NCBI GenBank assembly: GCA_026874595.1
Contig: CM049307.1
Location: forward strand, 75,616,643-75,680,642
Direction of reading: 5' to 3'
DNA length: 64,000 bases
Source: Sipunculus nudus
Taxonomy: Eukaryota > Annelida > Sipuncula > Golfingiida > Sipunculidae
The position numbers were made by a program, and so were the translations under genes. The notes beneath the pieces were generated by a model. The model had not been told where the DNA came from and ran no database searches. It worked only from the letters and a program-made list of their open reading frames with translations. Below, piece after piece: positions 60,281-64,000 of this stretch (position 1 is the first letter of the stretch; the number at the start of each line of letters is the position of its first letter).

Positions 60281-62224
60281 TTATTTTTATTTTTATTATT
60301 TTTATTATTATTGTTATAAGATGCATAATAGTTATTTTATAATCGGTTCTTAAACAGTTAATCCCGTTGACAGGTACGTTAGCTGGTAAACGTGTGTTGG
60401 TGACCGGGGCTTCCAGCGGGATCGGTGAACAGGCGGCGTATCACTACGCCCAACATGGCGCCAGTGTCGTCATCACAGCCCGGAGGGAGGATCTACTGAA
60501 ACAGGTAACCGGTCCGCGTGTGTCCTGCCACACGAACTCTATGTTTTGGAGTACAAATAAATTATATTTCTGATGATACTTTTGACTGAGGACAAATAAC
60601 CCTTTAAAAACAATGCTATACCGGAGCTCAAGTAAATTGAAAGGATGGTTTTGTGTTTAAGCTGTCGGAAAATCTGTCCAGTGAATGATGCGATATCTCA
60701 TATATCTTTTTAATCTATTCAACCTTCACTCTCTGCATTTCTTTAATAATTATGAATTATCATTAACTATAGCCTATTTTACTTTGTGTGGTCTCATGCA
60801 ATCCTGTGCCGGCGACTATGGCCACATTAACCAGTATGCACGGTTTCAGCTTTATTCGGGCGAAAATAGCAAATTTTACTTGGCGTGGATTCAGTTTTGT
60901 GTTCGGACAACCATAGCTACTTTTACTTGGTGTGTCCTTACTTTTTTGCCGTTTTTATAACCATTTAACTTGCCTTACTTCAAACAACTGTGCACTTGGT
61001 GTACGAGGCTCCATTTTGTGTTCGGACGACTATGTTAATTTTAACTTGGAGAGGCACCCTGCCGCCAGAGGTCGTTTCTATTGAAAGCTCTTGTTAGTCC
61101 GTACTGTTCGATTCTGCGTAGTTTTTTTTTGTGCGGGCAACAATGGCAACTTTTTTGGTGTGGCCTCAGTCTTTTATTTCCGACAATTGACGTGTCCTGT
61201 TGTCATGACCAGGACGTGACATTATTTTTCATACAAAATAAGTCATGTCACAATACACTACAACCGAAGCCACATCTGCGGCATAATTACAAGAGAAGGC
61301 ATAAGATATGTATTTATAATCTCCGTGTTTTGCTGACTCTGTTTTCATTAAAAATATCGACTTCAATACTACCATTGATTATCACAGGACGAAGAAGAAA
61401 ATTAGATAACGCTTTTCTGCTGACATTTTATCCATGGTGTGAATCTGACGTAATTCTCCTGACCGAACCTGATCGACTATACTCCGTTCCACCAACCTGT
61501 GTCCACCTGATTTTTTTGGAGATGATTTTCTTAAAAGTTTATATTTTTTCAATAATTTTCTAGAAAACTACATATGGAAGTGACAACCTAAAATGGCAAT
61601 AAAGAATTTTATAATAAATTTCGAGTTTATGTTTCACAGCTTTTTATTATCTTCACAATAATCTGGCAGATATGATGTGTCCATTCATGAGTAGCCATCT
61701 TTGTTTTAGCTGGTTATATATTTTAGAGTGTTTACTGTACATGACATCATCCGATCAGCAGCTGTAAATTGAGGCTGTTTTGCATATGACCAATGACCCT
61801 GACCGCAATAAGCGAGTCTAATATGTTGTAAAATGTTGACGGATTTCTCATATTTCAAATTATTTTGTTTCTTAAATAAACTGTAAGGTAGGTATATATA
61901 ATTAGTTTCCTGGGTGAAAATTACGTCCTTTATTCCTTTACACTATAATTGTTTACCTTGAAATGTAACTTATAAAATTTTTCATAGCAGAAAACAGGTG
62001 GACATGAGGGGAAGAAACGAACAAAAGCAGTGCGGGAACCAGCTGAATGGTTTTGAATAATTGAATACTCATTTTTATTTATTTTTAACACTCCAAGATT
62101 TAAGTTTTATGTTTGAATTTAGGTGGTTGAGAAATGTAAGAAAATTGCTTCCTCAAAGACAACGACGTTCCACTACATTCCTGCTGACTTCAGCAAACCC
62201 GAGACGTCAGATAAGGTTATACAG
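54671..62224 (+). CDS. HSD11B1-like short-chain dehydrogenase, first 3 exons (gene continues past window)
   Basis: CDS joins 54671-54761, 60374-60504 and 62123-62224, giving residues 1-108 of a protein that continues beyond base 64000. Residues 1-23 are a hydrophobic signal-anchor (KLLLIAIVLFAVWVGF), as in ER-anchored 11-beta-HSD type 1 enzymes. Residues 32-48 carry the SDR cofactor motif VLVTGASSGIG. The ITARR after the second strand points to NADP(H). ADFSKPE at about residues 95-101 holds the Asp that usually contacts adenine. The catalytic Tyr-x-x-x-Lys lies in exons not seen here. Best matches from memory are HSD11B1 and HSD11B1L; other DHRS7-type enzymes cannot be excluded, so no symbol is given. 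Confidence 0.85.
54880..55160 (+). mobile_element. Hairpin-headed repeat (CTTGCCGGAAATC), copy 1
   Basis: Head CTTGCCGGAAATC, loop TTC, then GATTTCCGCAAG forms a 12-bp stem with one bulge. Followed by CATATTGGTCAGTTGCG and TGTCTGTTTGT repeats, then CACCACTCTCCTGGCCACAA. The same order recurs at 56165 and 56244. Confidence 0.7.
56165..58655 (+). mobile_element. Hairpin-headed repeat, long copy with about 1.1-kb tandem duplication
   Basis: Two hairpin heads in tandem (56165 and 56244). A unit from CACCACTC[TC]CCTGGCCAC at 56327 is repeated from 57439, about 1112 bp later, including CTAGGGGGCGCTGCA and GTCAAGGTCAAGGTCGTC phrases. Ends near TTCCGGCAAGCGCTCGACC at 58640, which matches the hairpin arm in reverse. 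Non-coding. Confidence 0.7.
59206..59426. mobile_element. GGCGGATCC MITE, copy 2
   Basis: CAGGGGCGGATCCAG at the left and CTGGATCCGCTTCTG at the right. Flanked by a 6-bp direct repeat CGCATG. Three long G runs inside. Confidence 0.75.
59427..60373. other. Intron 1 of the dehydrogenase, right end
   Basis: AT-rich, no recognised feature apart from the TTA microsatellite at 60239-60312, which lies 60 bp before the exon 2 acceptor. Confidence 0.4.
60239..60312 (+). repeat. TTA/TTTTA microsatellite
   Basis: ATTATT repeats merging into TTTTATT near the exon 2 acceptor. Confidence 0.9.
60374..60504 (+). CDS. HSD11B1-like exon 2, Rossmann dinucleotide motif
   Basis: Acceptor CGTTGACAG, donor GTAACC. 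Codes for TLAGKRVLVTGASSGIGEQA, then GASVVITARREDLLKQ. The split AGT codon with exon 1 keeps frame. Confidence 0.95.
60505..62122. other. Intron 2 of the dehydrogenase, no recognised feature
   Basis: AT-rich. Contains loose repeats of 'GTGTTCGGAC(A/G)AC..TGGC/TTAA..TTTTACTTGG' at 60.8-61.15 kb, and a phrase (CCGTTCCACCAACCTGTGTC) echoed at 62.46 kb. No exon signals. Confidence 0.35.
62123..62224 (+). CDS. HSD11B1-like exon 3
   Basis: Acceptor TGAATTTAG, donor GTACGT. 34 codons: VVEKCKKIASSKTTTFHYIP, then ADFSKPETSDKVIQ, the region between the second and fourth strands of the SDR fold. Confidence 0.9.
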
Positions 62225-62236
62225 GTACGTATAAGA

Positions 62237-62424
62237 CAGGGGCGGATTAAAAGGGAAAAATCAAGGAAACTAAAGAAATCCAGCGCAGGATTTTGCATCT
62301 CACACCGTGTTTTTATTTACTTCTGCATGTAAGAGTTATGTAAGTACCCCAGGCACACTAATTGTTTATCTGTGCCCCCCCCCCGCATCCCCACCTTTTT
62401 TCTGAGACTTTATATCCGCCCCTG
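62237..62424. mobile_element. Short GGCGGAT MITE, 12 bp after an exon donor
   Basis: CAGGGGCGGATTAAAAG at the left and CTTTATATCCGCCCCTG at the right are inverted repeats of about 17 bp. The end motif resembles the GGCGGATCC MITEs, but the inner sequence differs. Starts 12 bp beyond the last base of dehydrogenase exon 3. Confidence 0.75.
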
Positions 62425-62829
62425 CAGGAGATGTCCATCATACTATAAAGTCCTTTCTACCAACCTGTGTCCAATTGATTTTATGGATCTTTTTTTTAAA
62501 AAAAAAAAAAACATAGATTTCTGGATAACGTCATAGAAAACCACATGTGGAAGTGACAACCAAGTCTAGCACAAAGGATTATAAAATGAAGACTTAGTTT
62601 AACTAATTTGTGAACACTTTCCTGTGATATGACAAGTCAGACGTGTCCCTGCGGGAGTAACTATCTTCATTTCAACGGGGCCTGTATCCTGGAGTGTTTA
62701 TATTTGACATTATCCAACCAGCAGCTTTCAACTAAAACTGTTTTGGCGTGTTACTAGTCACCTTTTTTGAATGTTATAAAGCAATGACTGATATCTCTAT
62801 TTTTTTTTAGAAATAAATACAATCCTTAA

Positions 62830-64000
62830 ATATTTGTATCCGCCAAAACAAAGTTTTGTGGATACTATGTTTTTGACCGGGTTCCGCCGCCGCCGCCGCG
62901 TTCGTTTCCGGAGAACTCCTCTAAGACTACTGGACAGATTTTTCCGAAACTTACACAAATTATCGGGTAACATGTGAACTGGTGCCTAACCAAGTGACCT
63001 TGACCTCTGACCTTTCCTCTCTGCCCAGCGTCCGTTTGTGCGTCTGTTTCAACACATAAACCCACATATCTCGGGAACCTTTTGACCGATCAGGAAATTT
63101 TTTTTACACAAATGTAGCCCTGGGATAGCTTTATAATATACACAAAAAGGTGGCGCCACCTGCAACCATGTTTGCACAGTGTCCATCTGTTTGACTGCCT
63201 TGGGTTAAATCACTCATATCTCTGCAGTGGTTTGACTAATTCACCTAAAATTCGGCATGCGTATACATCCTGGATAGCTTTCTTGATTTTATGACAGGTG
63301 GCGCCACCTACATTCACGTTCATGCTGCAGACATCCAAGCTCATATCTCGGGAACCGTTTGACCAATCAGGAAAAAAAAAATTACACAAATGTAGCCCTT
63401 GGATAGCTTTATAACATATACAAAAATGGTGATTCCACCTGCAGCCATTTTTGCACAGCGTCCATCTGTTTGTCTGCCTTAGGTTAAAATCACTCATATC
63501 TCTGCAGTGGTTTGACCAAATTACCTGAAATTCGGCATGCGTATACATCCCGCATAGCTTTCTTAATTTTATGACAGATGGCGCCACCTTCATTCACGTT
63601 CACGCTGAAGACATCCATGCTTATATCTCCAGACTCGTACGACCAATCAGGAATTTTTTTTAAACAAATGTAGCCCTTGGATAGCTTTATAACATACACA
63701 AAAATGGTGGCGCCACCTGCAGCCATTTTTGCACAGTGTCCATCTGTTTGTCTGCCTTGGGTTAAAATCAATCATATCTCTGCAGTGGTTTGACCATATT
63801 ACCTGTAATTCGGCATGCGTATACATCCTGGATAGCTTTCTTAATTTTATGAAAGGTGGCGCCACCTACATTCACGTTCACGCTGTAGACATCCATGCTT
63901 ATATTTTCGGACTTGTTCAACCAATCAGGAAAAATATTTTTTACACAAATGTAGCCCTTGGATAGCTTTATAACATACACAAAAATGGTGGCGCCACCTG
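62830..64000 (+). mobile_element. GGCGCC-palindrome element, left end and 7 modules, runs off the window
   Basis: Starts TTGTATCCGCCAAAACAAAG. Palindrome blocks at about 63149, 63297, 63429, 63577, 63705, 63855 and 63985 alternate 148 and 130 bp apart. Modules are more alike here than in the copy at 17621. The right end is beyond base 64000. Confidence 0.82.

Noticed and set aside
60685..61563. Plus-strand frames of 91 and 160 codons in the dehydrogenase intron
   Set aside because: No splice logic linking them to the gene and no domain; biased, repeat-like sequence.
63210..63865. Repeated minus-strand frames (NRWTLCKNGCRW type) over the GGCGCC modules
   Set aside because: Same phrases recur in all module copies with shifts and stops. 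They follow from module spacing, not from a protein.

Overview
This window is animal nuclear DNA. It has long AT-rich introns with GT-AG borders (one probable GC-AG), metazoan gene families and very dense transposon and satellite content. The dispersed repeats that open with TTTAGCTCAGCTGA or contain GTGAGCTTATG, followed by runs of GTCCGTC or TGTCTGTC, resemble repeats common in molluscs and related lophotrochozoans. A marine lophotrochozoan is my best guess; the sequence does not fix the species.

Three protein-coding genes can be assembled exon by exon. (1) UBFD1, plus strand, 516-29481, 8 exons, 271 aa: an N-terminal ubiquitin-like domain followed by the conserved UBFD1 C-terminal domain. 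(2) NRDE2, minus strand, 43763-33018, 9 exons, 1164 aa: the nuclear RNA-surveillance factor that binds MTR4. UBFD1 and NRDE2 converge, with their 3' ends around 29.5-33 kb. (3) The first three coding exons of an HSD11B1-like short-chain dehydrogenase, plus strand, 54671-62224, which runs off the right edge. The splice phases agree at every junction I assembled. The three genes look like ordinary neighbours, not a functional cluster.

Layout. 0-13 kb: UBFD1 intron 1, filled with CAGCTGA-type repeats, GGCGCC-palindrome repeats and two nested hAT-like elements, each with a perfect 8-bp target duplication. 13-19 kb: UBFD1 exons 3-6 with a MITE, tandem repeats and a complete GGCGCC-type element. 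19-26 kb: intron 6, with a 48-bp minisatellite and a pogo/Tigger-like element split by a DIRS tyrosine-recombinase retrotransposon that keeps its inverted ends and internal complementary region. 26.3-29.4 kb: intron 7, where both splice sites have been copied into tandem arrays (about 75 x 33 bp carrying the donor; 4 x 58 bp carrying the acceptor). 33-44 kb: NRDE2, with a MULE-like MITE in intron 1. 44-47.6 kb: a 3.6-kb element with about 0.7-kb inverted arms upstream of NRDE2. 49.4-50.6 kb: a pogo-like deletion derivative with a remnant CENP-B-type HTH ORF. 52-64 kb: TTAA-flanked MITEs, GGCGGATCC MITEs, hairpin-headed repeats and another GGCGCC array around the dehydrogenase exons.

The most unusual observation is UBFD1 intron 7: tandem arrays have grown out of both of its splice junctions, so dozens of donor-like sites and three decoy acceptors sit beside the real ones.
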